Shown: positions 34,738 to 47,016 of the stretch, in pieces
Layout: every line of letters begins with the position of its first letter
How positions within the stretch are numbered: position 1 is the stretch's first letter
From: Otis tarda
Taxonomy: Eukaryota; Chordata; Aves; Otidiformes; Otididae
NCBI GenBank assembly: GCA_026413225.1
Contig: CM048572.1
Coordinates: 4,712,001-4,776,000, forward strand
Length of the DNA stretch: 64,000 nucleotides
Direction: 5' to 3'
Position numbers and translations under genes: made by a program
The notes under the pieces: generated by a model
Database searches by the model: none
Told to the model about the DNA's origin: nothing
What the model saw: the letters and a program-made list of their open reading frames with translations, nothing else

Positions 34738-34970
34738 AAACAGGCAGCGAGAAACGGGGGTGGGAGAGGGAGCACAGGAGGAGAAGAGGGGGGGAAAAAG
34801 GAGGAAGGGGAAAAAAAAGGACAAGGGAGTGATGAATGACAAAAGGGAGGGAGAAAGATGGATGAACAGGGGAAATGGGAAGAGAAATGAGATGGATGGA
34901 AAAGGGTAAAGAGGAAAGGCAGATAAGAGAGAAGAAAGTCTGAAGAAAGAGTAGGAGAGAAATGAGAGAT
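34738..34970 (+). repeat. Long polypurine (GA-rich) tract
   Basis: About 230 bases are overwhelmingly A and G on the + strand (for example GGAGGAGAAGAGGGGGGGAA), with only scattered pyrimidines. It has no short fixed unit. Such tracts can adopt triplex (H-DNA) or other non-B structure. The minus-strand frames of proline, serine and phenylalanine here are artefacts of the composition. Confidence 0.85.
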
Positions 34971-35059
34971 GCCGAGACAGAATATTTCAGATCGGGTGTT
35001 AATGTAGCTGGGCCTGTCTGGGTGCTTGGATATCCTGAAGATGTGAAGGGTAATCACTC

Positions 35060-35695
35060 TCTCAGCATGTATATGCTATTGATATGTTAATATAATTTGC
35101 TTTTTCATCTGAAAGCAATGAAGTTTTCAAACTGGCTGATTAACTGGATCTGTCTGGTCCTGTGTATGTACATGTATTCACAAACACACATTATATATAA
35201 ATATTTATACTCTATACACAATAGAGTCTGAAAATTCCCATAAAACAGCAGCCAGCATTAAAAGCCCTGTTAGTATTGATGTGACATTGGGCAGACTTGT
35301 GTGCGCTGATATAACCCACCACAGTATCAATCCTAATGCAGCTTTTTGACAGCACGAAATGTAAACAGGCAACATCAGTAGGAACGTCGAGTATGTTATA
35401 TTAAAAACAAGCCTGTGATAATGCAGTATGAGGGGTCTCAGACCACATCTGGCTACAGGTCATATAATATGGACAGTCGTCTTTATGATTACATAGTTTA
35501 TCTTACAGGATTTTTAAAAATGAGTATTTTCTCTGTTGTTTTGTGAGACTTAGCTCCTAATATATTCTTATATATTCACACATCTTGCAAATTACTTGTT
35601 AAATCATTGGTTTAGTTAATTTACGGAGGCGGCCACATAGAGAAATAACTTATTTAACAATTTCAATGATCATTTTGGCCAGTTCACAAGAGGGA
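35060..35695. promoter_or_regulatory. Candidate conserved noncoding block
   Basis: GCTATTGATATGTTAATATA, GGCTGATTAACTGG, GTTAGTATTGATGTGACATT, CAGTATCAATCCTAATGC and GTCTTTATGATTACATAG lie in complex sequence, with no transposon and no notable frame. Repeated TTGAT/ATCAAT words suggest Pbx/Cut-type sites. Confidence 0.4.
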
Positions 35696-38056
35696 GTGAC
35701 ATGATGACCCCAGCTGCAGCCCCTCGTAGCAAAGCCAGGCTGGTGGTTCCCCCCCGGGCTCTTTCAGACATCCTGCGCGTTCATCAGTAGTTTCAAACCA
35801 CAGGTAGCAGGGGAGCTCCGGACCCACCCGTGGAGTCGGGATCTCTGTGGGGCTGGGGAAAAGGTGAAGAGGAGCAGGTTGAAAAGCCTCAGATTCTCCG
35901 TAAAAGTCAGCAAAAATAGCCTGGAACTTTCAGCTTGTTTTTTCCATTTGGAAATATTTAAGAGCTCCCCTGGCTTACGCTGGCCGGAGAGCTGGTATCT
36001 GACTGATGTCTAAAGATAAAATGTAACCCTAACAGTACTTTACCCCTTGTTTGCAGGGTAGGGAAAACAGGTAGTACGGTTTACAGAAATCTTACTGTCT
36101 TCACCCTGAACACTGCTGTGAAACATCTCTGAAAGGGGCATTTTTTCAGAGTAAAAAAATCCCTGTGTTGAGATGCTCACAGGATAATTTACATATAAGC
36201 CTTGTATTTTGGTTCTTTACCTGATAACCTGCTAGATGTGCTTGTTTACTGGAATTTTGGTGTTCAGAAGATTTCTACTGACTTCTGTGAGTTGCTGTCT
36301 ATCTGCTACTAGCCTTTTTGTATAACGCATCTGGGATTCGTAGCATCAGGACTTACATGTACCTGCTTTGTTCCTCAATCTGTTCGTAATGTTAGCATGC
36401 CTGGGTAAATCAAGGAAATAGCTATGTAATTTATACCGTATGTTAATATTTACTGTACTGTTGGAGCTGTGCTACAAGATGACTGAGTCTTTCTCTTGTG
36501 GAGCTCACAGGGATGATCAGAGCCGTGCAATTGGACTTTTCCTTTGCTTTATGCACAACAAGCAAGTACAGGAGCTGTACCTGGGGGGCTGTGTAGGAGA
36601 GAACCTGGTTTAATGCCTATTAAAAATCTCCTATGTAATGTTTACACCGCTCATTAGGAACGCAGAAATACCAGCTTTCTGCTACCAGGATTCTTATGAA
36701 ATGGGAATTTGTTATTCCTGCTTATGTGTGTGTGCTCAGAGTGGATGTACTCAGTAACGCTGGTTGTGAATGGGCCAGAAATAAGCCAGAGGATTTTGAG
36801 GTAAATCAGTGAAATTAATTTGACTTCAGTTATTTTGATTTCATTTACAGAAGCCGGAAAGTTGGCCCTGTTTGCTTGAATGCAGTTTCAGCAAACTAAC
36901 TCAGAAGCCTCCACAACCCAGAACACTTCATCTCCTGCTCTTCCTGGCCCAATTCTCGAATTCCTGATTGAATGCCACTTTCTTGTGAATGTCTGGCTTT
37001 GGTGTCTTGTTTGTGTATGTGATGAATTTTTTTTTTTTTCCTTCTGAGCAGGGAAAAAGTAGAAACAAGAAAAACTTCCTCTCCCTTCTGCAAAGGTTTG
37101 AGATAGAAAGGGATAAAAAAAAATAAAATAAAAATATAGCTGTATTTTTCTGCCTTTGGAAGGACCTCCCACTGACTATATCATTATCCGTCTCATGTAG
37201 GATATTGGATTCTGGATCTATAGCAGTGAGCTATGTTAGTATTGAATCTCATTTGATTTAATAAACCTCCTTTCTCCCTTGCCTGCTCGGTCTTTCCAGT
37301 CTTTTTCAGGCATTAGAAGCTCCCCCATAGTTTTGGCCATAGAGGGAAATACAATGCACTGCCCTCTCTGGATAGCAATGTGGGGACCTTCATCCTCCGT
37401 TGGAAATAAAGATTTTTATTTTGCAAATATATCTCTCCTTCCTCTTTCCCTCCCTTTACACACATATATGCCATGCGTCCCATTCCATACGGACACTGTT
37501 CGCTTATTGTTCTCTATAGCTGCACCCATTTACAGCAAATTTGGTCATAACGAAATGCTTCCATTGAGCAGACTGAAGACCTGAAATTCTTTTATGTTTC
37601 TCTAGTGTATGAAGTATAGTTTTGGAGATAGTATGAAGATTTTGAGGGAATGAAGAGAACAAGGAATAAGACTCAATTTAAAGTGAAAAGGAGCATCAAA
37701 ATGTTGTCAACAGACATTTTTAATGTATCAGAAAAAGGAGGATATATAGAGTAAAATTTCAAATCTTGCAAAATTAACTACGTAGCAAAGCCTATGCTTC
37801 AGAAAGAGAGAGCTTTTGGAACCTGTCTTTAATTTTCAAATGGGAGTTCTTTTGCTGAATGTGATGAGGCTTGGCATGTCTCTTGGCATGTGTACGGATA
37901 TGCACGCTCTGAGTCTCTGGGCTCTAAATTCCCTCGAAGAATTTCAGTAAGCCTTTCTCAAGCCAATAGGAGTTAACGATACAGTAAGAGACTGTGCTCT
38001 ATGTCTGTATTAAACTTGGGAAAAATGAAATGCTGTTCTCTGCTCTAATGTCTCAG
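35696..38056. other. Unique DNA, no gene seen
   Basis: T13 is at 37027-37039 and an A-rich AAATAAAATAAAAATA stretch at about 37117-37137. Frames of 94-101 codons (36888-37172 minus, 37279-37584 plus) are unrecognised. Confidence 0.5.
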
Positions 38057-38144
38057 GCAAAGCTGGCTTCAGAGAACGCGCTGAGGCAAGATTTCATTTT
38101 GAGAGCTGGAAAAGGCTGAAGCTTGATTGCAGGCAGGCAAACAG
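38057..38144 (+). other. Splice-site-bounded segment, weak candidate exon
   Basis: The segment is preceded by TCTGCTCTAATGTCTCAG and followed by AAACAG/GTAATC, giving an 88-base interval with an acceptor-like and a donor-like boundary. It has no coding resemblance. The pyrimidine tract is interrupted, so this is weaker than the 21.9 kb case. Confidence 0.15.
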
Positions 38145-41100
38145 GTAATCCTTTTTAGCTTGTTTTAAGCATATACTGTGTGTAGGTCTGAAAGATATTA
38201 AGTTTCTACAAGTTTCATTAAAATAGGATGGCCAGTGTTAAAGGGTTCTAGCTACAGAAAAAAAGTGTTATTGATGAGTGCAACACCTTATTAGACTCCA
38301 GAGAATCCACAAGAGCAAGCCAATCAGAATATGCTTACTAAAACCTCATTAGAGCCTGTTATAATGGGAGAAATCCAAAGATGTGATGTTAATCTGTGAG
38401 GTTTGATAACTGCTGGAACATCTTGCTTTGAAGCTAGCATGCCTGGGAAGTCAAAGTCTTGCATGTCCTCGCCGGCTGTTGATACCAAGTGGGTTTCTAA
38501 AATCTATCTGCTTCTCTTGCAGGTTACTAACTCAGAATCAGCAGTGAAAACATGGGTCCCAGTGACTCCCAGCATACTTTTTTAGACTGCTGAAGTATTA
38601 GAAATGCCAGGGGGCCAAATCCCTGCCCTAAATACATTGATGGCATTTGGGGTACCCTGACCAGACTCTCATCAGTCCTTTTGCTTTCACCAAGGGTATG
38701 TGTTTGCAATCTTGAAAGCTGCTGCATGTCCTACAGCATCATTCAGCAATGCCAGGCACTGGGAAAGGGGAGAACCATTGCTTTGAATTGTAAAATCATC
38801 GTATCCATAATGCATGAACGGACCTGTGCCTTAGCAGAGGGTTTCAGTCCTCCTGCAGCTCTGGAAAATTGGACAACTTCATAGTCTTTTATGAAAATAT
38901 AATGTATCTTTGCTGGCTTTTCAGTAGTAAATTATGAATTGGAAAGTGACAAATATTACCAACCTGCTTTTATTGCTTACAAAACCGGGCAGGAGAGAAA
39001 AGGGGTCTGCAGAGCCTTTGACAGAATGTTTAATAACTTTTGTGATTACTATTTCCCAGAGGTGAAGTGTATAATACGTATTTTCCCTCTTTCATTTTAT
39101 CATAACACTTATGCTGGTGACTGTTGTGTCTCTGCATTCCCAAACTTCTTCCTCAGTCAAAGGTTAGGTTGATTTGAGCAACCACAGTCAAAGCAAAGTC
39201 GTGAAGCCTTCTGCTTTCTCTCGTGGCAAAATTGCACCGCTTTAGCTTTGTATGAAAATGGGCCATAGCCACATGATAAACAGGGAGTAACAAACATCTT
39301 TAGTACTGGGGCAGCTGAGACTGAAACTGTGACGATCATTTTCGAGATGGATTAATCACAAAAAATGCAAAAATAGACACCATCCCAGGTGCATTCTGCT
39401 AGAAGAAAAATCCTTTTCATTGTTGGTCTCTTCCTGGTCAGGAAACTTGGAATTTTGGATAGCTTTGGTACCTGAGCATCAAAATGTTCACAAGATTGTA
39501 TATAAAAATTGATTGCTGGATAAAATTTTGGGAGGTAACATTTCAAGAGATAACATTCTTGACTTTACTAAAAATCAACATTTTGGACTAGGCAGCTAGA
39601 GCACAGGTTGGTTTTTTTTTTTTTGATGTGAAGGATGATCAGAAGATGGGGAAAGGCACATGTGCCCCTTCAGAGAGATGCATCCTGGGAGGTGCACAGT
39701 CAGAGAGATTTTTAAGGATGCAATTCTAGAATTAGCTCCTAGGTAATTAGGCTGAGGTAGCAAGATGAGTTTAGGAAGATTTTAAGAGTAATGAGGAGCA
39801 CTTCTTCCAAATTAAAACACCAGAGATAGGGTGAAGGCTGAGTTCCTACTGAACTATAAGAAACAGTCCCACAGCTTCTAGACCAGGAGGGAGGATCACA
39901 TCCATTCCCTTGAACCTGTTTTTGTAAGTGCAGAAAGGACTGCTCAGACTGGTTTAATTTCAAGTGAACAACGCTTGGATGAAAGCTGGTACCAGCAACA
40001 GGGCAAGGATGTGGTTCAAGCCATCAGGAACTCTCTGTCCTGTAAGGCCAAGGCACTGGAGAGCCAACCATAAAGACTAGGCAGGCTATGGAGAAATGAT
40101 GGAGGAGTTTTCATCCTTTCACCAAGCTATCGGTTGTAGAACACAAAGGCAATTTGACAAAAGAGTGAGTGTCTTTGCACTGGTGAATACCTTTGCTGAA
40201 GCAGTGCGCACTTCCTGCTGTTCCCTGGGTGGCTCCCAGATAGAAGTCGGATACAAAGTTGAATGCTCCCTCTGAAATCGTGGTCGGTTTCTTGTAACAA
40301 AGCTCAGGCTACAGCCAGACAAACACGCTGAAACCTAGGACGAGCTTTTGCTGCCTTTTAGGATAGGTTGTCTCTATCTTTACGTCACTTCTCTTCAATA
40401 TAGAAAACTATTCAGACCCTGACTGTTACCTTGCGTGTAAAACTTAACACTTGCAAAGCCATCTCAAGCACACTGGTGTGTGTACTTTTCCTGCTCATCA
40501 GCTTGCTCTCTCTTTACTCTCATCTTAGTTTCTTTCCAGGCACAGCTTTGCAGCGCACTTCATGGCACCTTCAGGTGAGAGAACATACTCTAGTTTCCAT
40601 CACTCAGTGTTTCTTTTCTCTTCCTTCAAACCATGCTTCAGCACCTTTTTTTCTATATTTTGTATCTTGTCCCTTGATTTTTTGGTTCCCTTAAATGGGC
40701 AATGAGATGAGGGGAACATGGTGTTATTCCAAATGCTTTCTGTTTCCAGGTAGAGTGGGATGGTACTATTTTGCTTCTTGGCAATTTATTGATAACCTCG
40801 TATTCAACATTATCAGAAAGCAAACTGTGATCTTCACCATCTCAAAAATGAGAACAGATCACAGAATAGGTGATAGAAAGTAACTTGAACTGTATTTGAT
40901 GTTGGCTGTAGAAAGCGCAAGAAAGTGTCCGAGTTTGGAGATGCACTATGTATGGAAAGTAAGACCACATGATGATATTTTTATTTGGCTGCTGTCCTGA
41001 GAAAGGAGCAATAAATGGAATTATGCCCAATTTTTTACAAATGTGTTTATGTCATTAAAAGTCACTGGAACCCACGATACTCAGTTCTTACATCAGCTTG

Positions 41101-43595
41101 AAAATAGGCTTAGGACCTCAAACTCTATGGGCTCTTCAGAAAAGTTGACTTTGAGGGAACTTTTTCCTGGGATTTTCTTCCAGGGAGCAGCCCCCCAAAT
41201 TTCTTCAAAGTTAAGGGTAAGGAATCTCCAGTCATTAGAGAAGTTCATTGGCAATACAGTTTGGAGCTAGTTATAAAATAGAAATAGCTTTTTCACTGTG
41301 AAATATTTGATATTTTAAAATTTAAGACAGTATTATTTACTCTCTCCCCCTGCCCAGCCTGCCATGGCTGGTGTTGCTTATGTGCTGTTGGCAGATGGGA
41401 TGTGGATCATTTTAATTAGATTTTATTGGACTGTTATACGGCCCATAATTGTGATCATTACTCATTTTCTCTGTGGTTCAGACAGATCCTCTATTTAGAC
41501 ATGATGATATTTTGATGAGACAAGTCCCACGTAGCTTGTTATGCTAGGGGCCGGTAGCCAAAGCAGAGGAATTAGGTGTTTTCACAGCATAAAAATTTGA
41601 GTAGATTAATAAAGGACGTAATGGTCAATTTGTGTTTCTAATTGTGCCCAGATTGTGTGTGCTATGGGCAGGAAGTCTCTTTGGGCTGCTGGCTCCTGCT
41701 GAAAGCCGCAGCTGAAGCCCAGGTAGCAAGACGTGGCAGGGCGAGGGAGCAATCCCCCGATTCACCCGCAGGGAGAGGGGCAAACCCATTGGTGATGTCA
41801 ACGAGTGAGCTTTTGCTGAATCAAAGCTGTTCTGCTTATATTCACATCAGCTCTATGGCTGGTCCTGTACACTTTTTCTTCTTCTCTGTTGTGGTTTTTT
41901 GCGTGGTTGCTCTTGTAAGTTACTTCAAGGAGTCTAGGACTGGAGGCGAAGTCTGAACTGGGAACGGATCAGTTGTAACTTCTTTACAACTGGGGACATC
42001 TTTTTTTTTTTCTGCTGATGGGCCTCTGCTGCTTCTTGAGCAGCTGTGCTTGGGCACTGAGATCTTATCTTTACTTCTTACACAACATCTCTTCGGGAGG
42101 GTGTGGGGTCCTGCCATGGAGCAGTAATGACGGTGTTCTGGCAAAGCCTTTTGTAGTAGCTGTGTCTATTGCCAGACAGAACCATCTTCTCACCTGTACC
42201 CTGTGGTCTCCTTATTGTCTAGTGATCAGTCTTAGCTTTTTCCTCTTGACTTTCCAGAACCGTGACTGGTATTTGGACCTAATACTTGCAGAGTACAGAT
42301 CTAGCTCTCCCTTTGTGTCCTGAGGAACATTGGGCAGTAGGAAAGTTACGCACTACTGCCAGGAGTCATGATTCAAGGAAACTGTCAAAAATATTTGGAA
42401 GAAAGATTTAGATTTTTAGTTTCCCCCCTCTGTTTGGGAATAAAGTTACCTTTGGCTAAGTCTTTAAGAAAAACACGTTTCTCTCTTAAAAAACAACTTC
42501 TCATCACAACTACACTGCATTTGTGGATGCCAAGGTTGTTGGAGAAGGGAAAATGTTGGGGCTCATGGGCTTTGGGGTGCAAATCCTAGCAATTGCTTGT
42601 GTATAAATGTTTTATAAAATGCACCTTCTCAATCCCAGTAACAAATTAGTAAATTTAGTTTAATGTGAAAATCAACTGCAGCTAGGACGGTACAAATAGT
42701 TCCAGCCTCCTGTAACAGAGACCAGTTTGCTCTGTGCAAACTGGAAAGGAGCTGAGCTGCAAAGTAGAGGAGAACACCACCCACACTCCTCTGGTCCATG
42801 GTTTTTGTTAGATTTTTTTTTTTTTTTTTTACCATCCTTATGCTTTATTTAAAACAAAACAAAAAAATCCAAGTATTTTAGCATTTCTATGCAGAGGCAC
42901 AAGCTGTATTTCTCCTTTGCTCATCCAAACAGATCCACTGAGTTCCAGATGCTGCTCCTGCTTAGGTCTGTTGTAGATTTCTCCTGTGTTACTGCTTTCG
43001 CACTGTTAGAAACTAGGACCTAATTTAGAGCTGGGTAACCTCCCTTGACTTCTGGCTTCATTATCTCCTTCCACTCCCTTATCTCTGGAATCCTTCTCTA
43101 GATGCAATATGCAATAAAGTCTCACTTCTCGCCTCTGCAGAAAAATAAATATGATAATCTCAAAAGATCCCTTTTCTACTGTTACCTTAACTGTCTTTTT
43201 CTTCTTTTAAATTATGGATATAACAGAGCAGGATGTTATAACAAACGGACAGACAAAACTAACTTACAGATCACTTCATTGGCCATTGTGCTCTTGGTTA
43301 TGTTCAGCCATACTCTCACGGCAGAAGAACATAAATTAGTTCAAGTCAAATGCTTCTTGCATAGAATCAGTTACAAACCCATCCTCACTTTCTGTTTAGT
43401 AAAAAATATACTAATTTATTAAAATGCACTCATTTTTTGGTAAGTGTTTTTTCTGGGAATTGGATTGGCTTACCTGAGAAAACGATCTTTCTCCTTTGGT
43501 TAGTGTTAATGCACTCCAAATCTGTGTCGCTCCATGGGATGAGAGAACCTTTCCTAACAAGAGAATAACAACCACTAAATTCTGGTATGAAATTT
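38145..43595. other. Long plain stretch, no gene seen
   Basis: This stretch has homopolymers T14 (39611-39624), T11 (42001-42011) and T18 (42813-42830), and scattered unrecognised frames up to 106 codons. I see no transposon, RNA gene or conserved-looking block. Part of 39.6-40.1 kb has a repeat-like feel but no family I can name. Confidence 0.5.
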
Positions 43596-43599
43596 CACA

Positions 43600-43795
43600 C
43601 AAAGAGTGCGTACTAAAATGGATGAAACACCATGCTTCATTTTATCATGCTGATTTTTCAAGTGAATAATTGCAAGCCATGATTAATGTCATCCCAGAAA
43701 TCTGCTTATTTGTGAACATATTAATGAGTCTAGTTTTATTATTATTCCGCCAGCTCTAATGCCTTAGTGTAAGCCTTATTTTTCCCAGCTTCTCT
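43600..43795. promoter_or_regulatory. Candidate conserved noncoding element
   Basis: GTGAATAATTGCAAGCCATG, CATGATTAATGTCATCCC and CATATTAATGAGTCTAG occur within 100 bases of repeat-free sequence. Confidence 0.32.
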
Positions 43796-43806
43796 ATCCC
43801 TATAGA

Positions 43807-44049
43807 TTTTTTTTTTTTTCATTGGCTTTACAATCTAAATTTTAAGGACAGTAGACTTTTGGCTTTTCAAGATTTTAAGCGTCCCCTGTGTGCAGATGGC
43901 ACTATAGAAATCATAGATATCGCTTTCCTCATGCCATTTAAATGTCTCCATCTCGCTAAGCCCCATTGTGAGGGACACTGTGGACACAAGGGATAAGCAA
44001 AACTATTATACAATGAGTATTGGATGTTTTTTTTTTTTTTTTTTTTTTT
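43807..44049. repeat. T13 and T23 homopolymers flanking unique DNA
   Basis: T13 is at 43807-43819 and T23 at 44027-44049. The roughly 200 bases between them show nothing recognisable. Confidence 0.8.
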
Positions 44050-44509
44050 AATTCGGCTACTGATTGTGTTCTTGGCTAATTGGTTCAGATAAAGAACATT
44101 ACCCATCCATCCAGTGGTTGCCGTTTTGATAATTCATGCAAATTTTCACTGCAAGCAAACTAGGAAGCCTTTCCAAGTTGCATGTTTTAAGGGGAGAAAA
44201 GTGGATTGGTTTTACCTGGTTCAAGGTAAGTCATGGGCTAGAATTCAGATGATTTGAGGTTAAAATTCACACTTTGCCACAATTCAGTGTGGTCTACACC
44301 CAAACGAACACAATGCCGACACCTCTTAATTTAAGATCATTAACGGAGAGTTTTAAGTTGAAATGCGACCTTGTGTTTCTGGCCAGGTGAGAGTTTTGTG
44401 TTGTGAAAGCTGTTTTGTCCGTGGTTAGTCCTGCCATCCCCCAGTGAAATGGTTAAGATGGAAAGAACTAAGATTAACTATTGCATTACATCGGACAAAG
44501 GTTTAGGAA

Positions 44510-45250
44510 ATGTCTTGGTACTGAGTGAGTGACGAAGTGGATAAAATTTCATGTTGTTAAATGCAAAGGAAAGGAAATAGGGAAAATAAATCCTAACTTT
44601 GTAAGCTCGGTAATGGGCTTTAAGCAAGATGTTACTACTTAGGAAAGAGGTCTGGGAGTCATTTCCACAGAACTATCTCACTTACCAGCTCACTGCAGGT
44701 ATCTTTGGTGCATTCACAGCCTGAACAGCCTCTGAAGTGTTTGTCCTCCTATCTCAAGCCCATGTTTAGAATAACAAAGGTGCAACAAAGGGCAAAAAAT
44801 GTGATTAAATGTATGATACAATTAGTCACCCTGTCTAGAGATGCTAACTTTGGATTCTTCTGCTTGGGAAATGAAACTCTGCTTTGTTAGAAGAGCATAC
44901 AAGCCTGAGGTGCGAGGAGAAAGAAGAGCAGGGAACAGCTCATCACTGTGTTTCTCACTAGATGAAATAAGGAACATCAAAATAATTTATCAGGTCACAG
45001 ACTTAATATAAACAAAAGAATTTACTTTTTCTTGAGATACATAGTTATACAATGGAGTAACTTACTATGGGATAATGGGATGCGTGAAGTTTACCAAGGT
45101 TCAAATAGCCTAATTCATAAAAACAGTATAATCTCTAGATACTGAATATATTGTCACATATTTTGCATTGCTAAATCTCCTGAACTTGTTCCTACATTCC
45201 GTTTTTCCCAAACAGGCTGCTGTTGGAGGAGGGTTATGGGAGCAGCTAGT
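44510..45250 (+). mobile_element. Decayed LINE of the CR1/L3 clade, 3' part
   Basis: Order and wording follow the 3' part of an ancient amniote CR1/L3-type LINE. AAATGCAAAGGAAAGGAAAT leads to GGAAAGAGGTCTGGGAGTC, then a segment encoding SYLKPMFRITKVQQRAKNVI (44741-44800), which resembles the C-terminal LINE motif with VQRRATKMIKGM. Next comes GGAACATCAAAATAATTTAT and a segment resembling the reading NKRKYFFTQRTVN. The end near GGCTGCTGTTGGAGGAGG resembles the family's 3' untranslated region. The usual block between the first two parts is missing (an internal deletion near 44690), and stops occur in the protein frame. Divergence is high, so it is probably far older than the bird radiation. It is inactive. 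Confidence 0.72.
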
Positions 45251-46095
45251 CTTTTAACCCGCCCCTGTTCTGTCATTATGCTGTAATAATTTCAGGAGGG
45301 ATGTGAAAAGGATCCCAAAGGCCTGACATCAAAATTAATTCCCTGTCAGGGCATGAAAAAGGGGTCAAAGAAGCAGTTAACTTGGAGGCTAACACTTCCA
45401 GGCCTGTACTGGCTGTCACCTGGATGAATTTGTTTCAGCAAAGCTCTGCTGAAGTCCCTGAGAAATACTTGCATGTAAGTTGCTGCAAAATCTGAGTTTA
45501 TTTCTGTGTTGTCCCGGACAGGAATGAGATGAGGGGTGTAACATTAGGATGGCAGAAAGCAGGGGAAGGACGAGGGGAAAATCAGCAAAAAGAAAAGCCC
45601 AGCTTTACCTACTGAGGGCGAATCAGATAAGGAAATGTCTGGCTATGTTCACAATAACTCAGACATTGTCCCAGACCTTAATTACTGGCACAGGCAACTG
45701 TGGACCTGGTAGGAGGGAGGTGGATCGTGTCCATGCCATCTGCTGCCTGCAGAGACGGGAACGTTCCAGGCCAGGTGTTGCTGAGCGTTGCTCTTGTCTA
45801 GCAGCAAGATAAGTTTAATTAAAGGGCTCATTATTCCCACTCTGGAACGGACCTATCATTGTACTTGCAATCCCATTCTAACTCTTTTCCTCTGGTGTTC
45901 ATGTATTTTACATTTATCTTCCACAGTCACCTTACTGACTTGTTTTGCTTAAGTGAGGATAAGTCTTTGGTGCATGTGAAAATTGGAAACAAAGGGAATT
46001 GGCTCAACTTGAGCCTAGGTGATACTTCACAGCAATGGCATTTGTCAGCACAAAAAGGCATTTCATGCTGGGTTTCTAACTTTTTTGTGAAATAG
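45251..46095. other. Unique DNA, no gene seen
   Basis: Short unrecognised frames at 45549-46095 only. Confidence 0.5.
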
Positions 46096-46175
46096 GTATT
46101 TTACAGTTGTGGTAACTAAGGACTCGAACCAGTGGGGAATAGGACCCAGATGTTTGTGTTCTGCTACAACCATTA
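46096..46175 (-). mobile_element. Possible MIR-type SINE relic
   Basis: Read on the + strand, TATTTTACAGTTGTGGTAAC resembles the reverse-complemented MIR core (TTTTACAGATGAGGAAAC). It is followed by GGACTCGAACC, the reverse of a tRNA B box, and AGGACCCAGATG. The middle of the element appears lost. It is short and diverged. Confidence 0.4.
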
Positions 46176-46736
46176 AGAGCATCAGGCAAAACTTTTTCAG
46201 TTAAACCAAAGAGTTGCTGGATTTACTTCAGAATAACAGGCCATGGGTTTATCTCTATTGAAGTTTTATCCTTTTTTTACATTCAGTTCGAAAGCTGCGG
46301 TGTAACCCATGCTGGCTTCTTCTGACTATGCAGAGCTCTGAATCTTCTCACCACTAATGGTAGATCATCTTCTAGCTCTAAGTATGAGAAACTTGCTCTT
46401 GAAGATGTGATCTTATCTTTCTTTTGACCCTTTTTGACCTTACTTAAAGATGCTCTATTCAGGTAAACCTTAGTTTTGAGCCAGGTTTTTTTTCCCTCAA
46501 GCTCTTGAAATTTACTGTCCTTTCATAGAGGCTGATGTCCCATTTTTACAGGGTGACTAGACTGCAGGGACATGGATCACCTCGTTGCCAGGGAGTAGAC
46601 CTATTTATTTGGAGCAAGAGTACTTTTGAGGAAAATCTATCTTTAAAAACAAGCAGCTCGGTTGTATTTTCCTTCTACTGTATTTTCCATAATACATTTC
46701 CATAATAATTGGGGTCTGCATACTCCCTGATAGACT

Positions 46737-46760
46737 GGGAAGGGAAAGGGAAAGGGAATG
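46737..46760. repeat. (GGGAAA)n hexanucleotide microsatellite
   Basis: About four imperfect GGGAA(A) units. Confidence 0.75.
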
Positions 46761-46991
46761 CTCCTCTGCCTAGTTTTCAGCCTATGAGATCTTAAAAACA
46801 AGTGACCATTTCCTCCAGGCTGGGACCTTTATTTCACGTCATTTTGGACCTTTTGTTGGTTAAAGCTTTGAGTCAGGTCAGATTGATATGTGAGATTTCC
46901 CCCCACTCCTCTTATGGCCAAACTTCAAAAGACGTATTACTCATACTGCTTGAGCATTCAACGCTTGTGTTAATTACCCACTAATGGTGTC

Positions 46992-47016
46992 TTTTTTTTT
47001 TTTTTTTTTTTTTTTT
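46992..47016. repeat. T25 homopolymer ending in GCAG
   Basis: Twenty-five T are followed directly by GCAGGAAGC, so the tract has the form of a very strong 3' splice acceptor. No matching donor-bounded exon is evident downstream. Confidence 0.9.

Noticed and set aside
34594-35057. Minus-strand frames rich in Pro, Ser and Phe
   Set aside because: Direct translation of the polypurine tract, so a composition artefact.
38741-38800. MIR-like GCAATGCCAGGCACTG then GAATTGTAAAATC
   Set aside because: Only two short words match and the spacing is wrong.
39600-40130. Possible unrecognised transposon
   Set aside because: A repeat-like feel only, with no terminal repeats, coding relics or family words found.
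46120-46135. tRNA gene suggested by a B-box-like GGTTCGAGTCC (minus strand)
   Set aside because: No matching A box or cloverleaf stems, and it fits better as part of a MIR relic.
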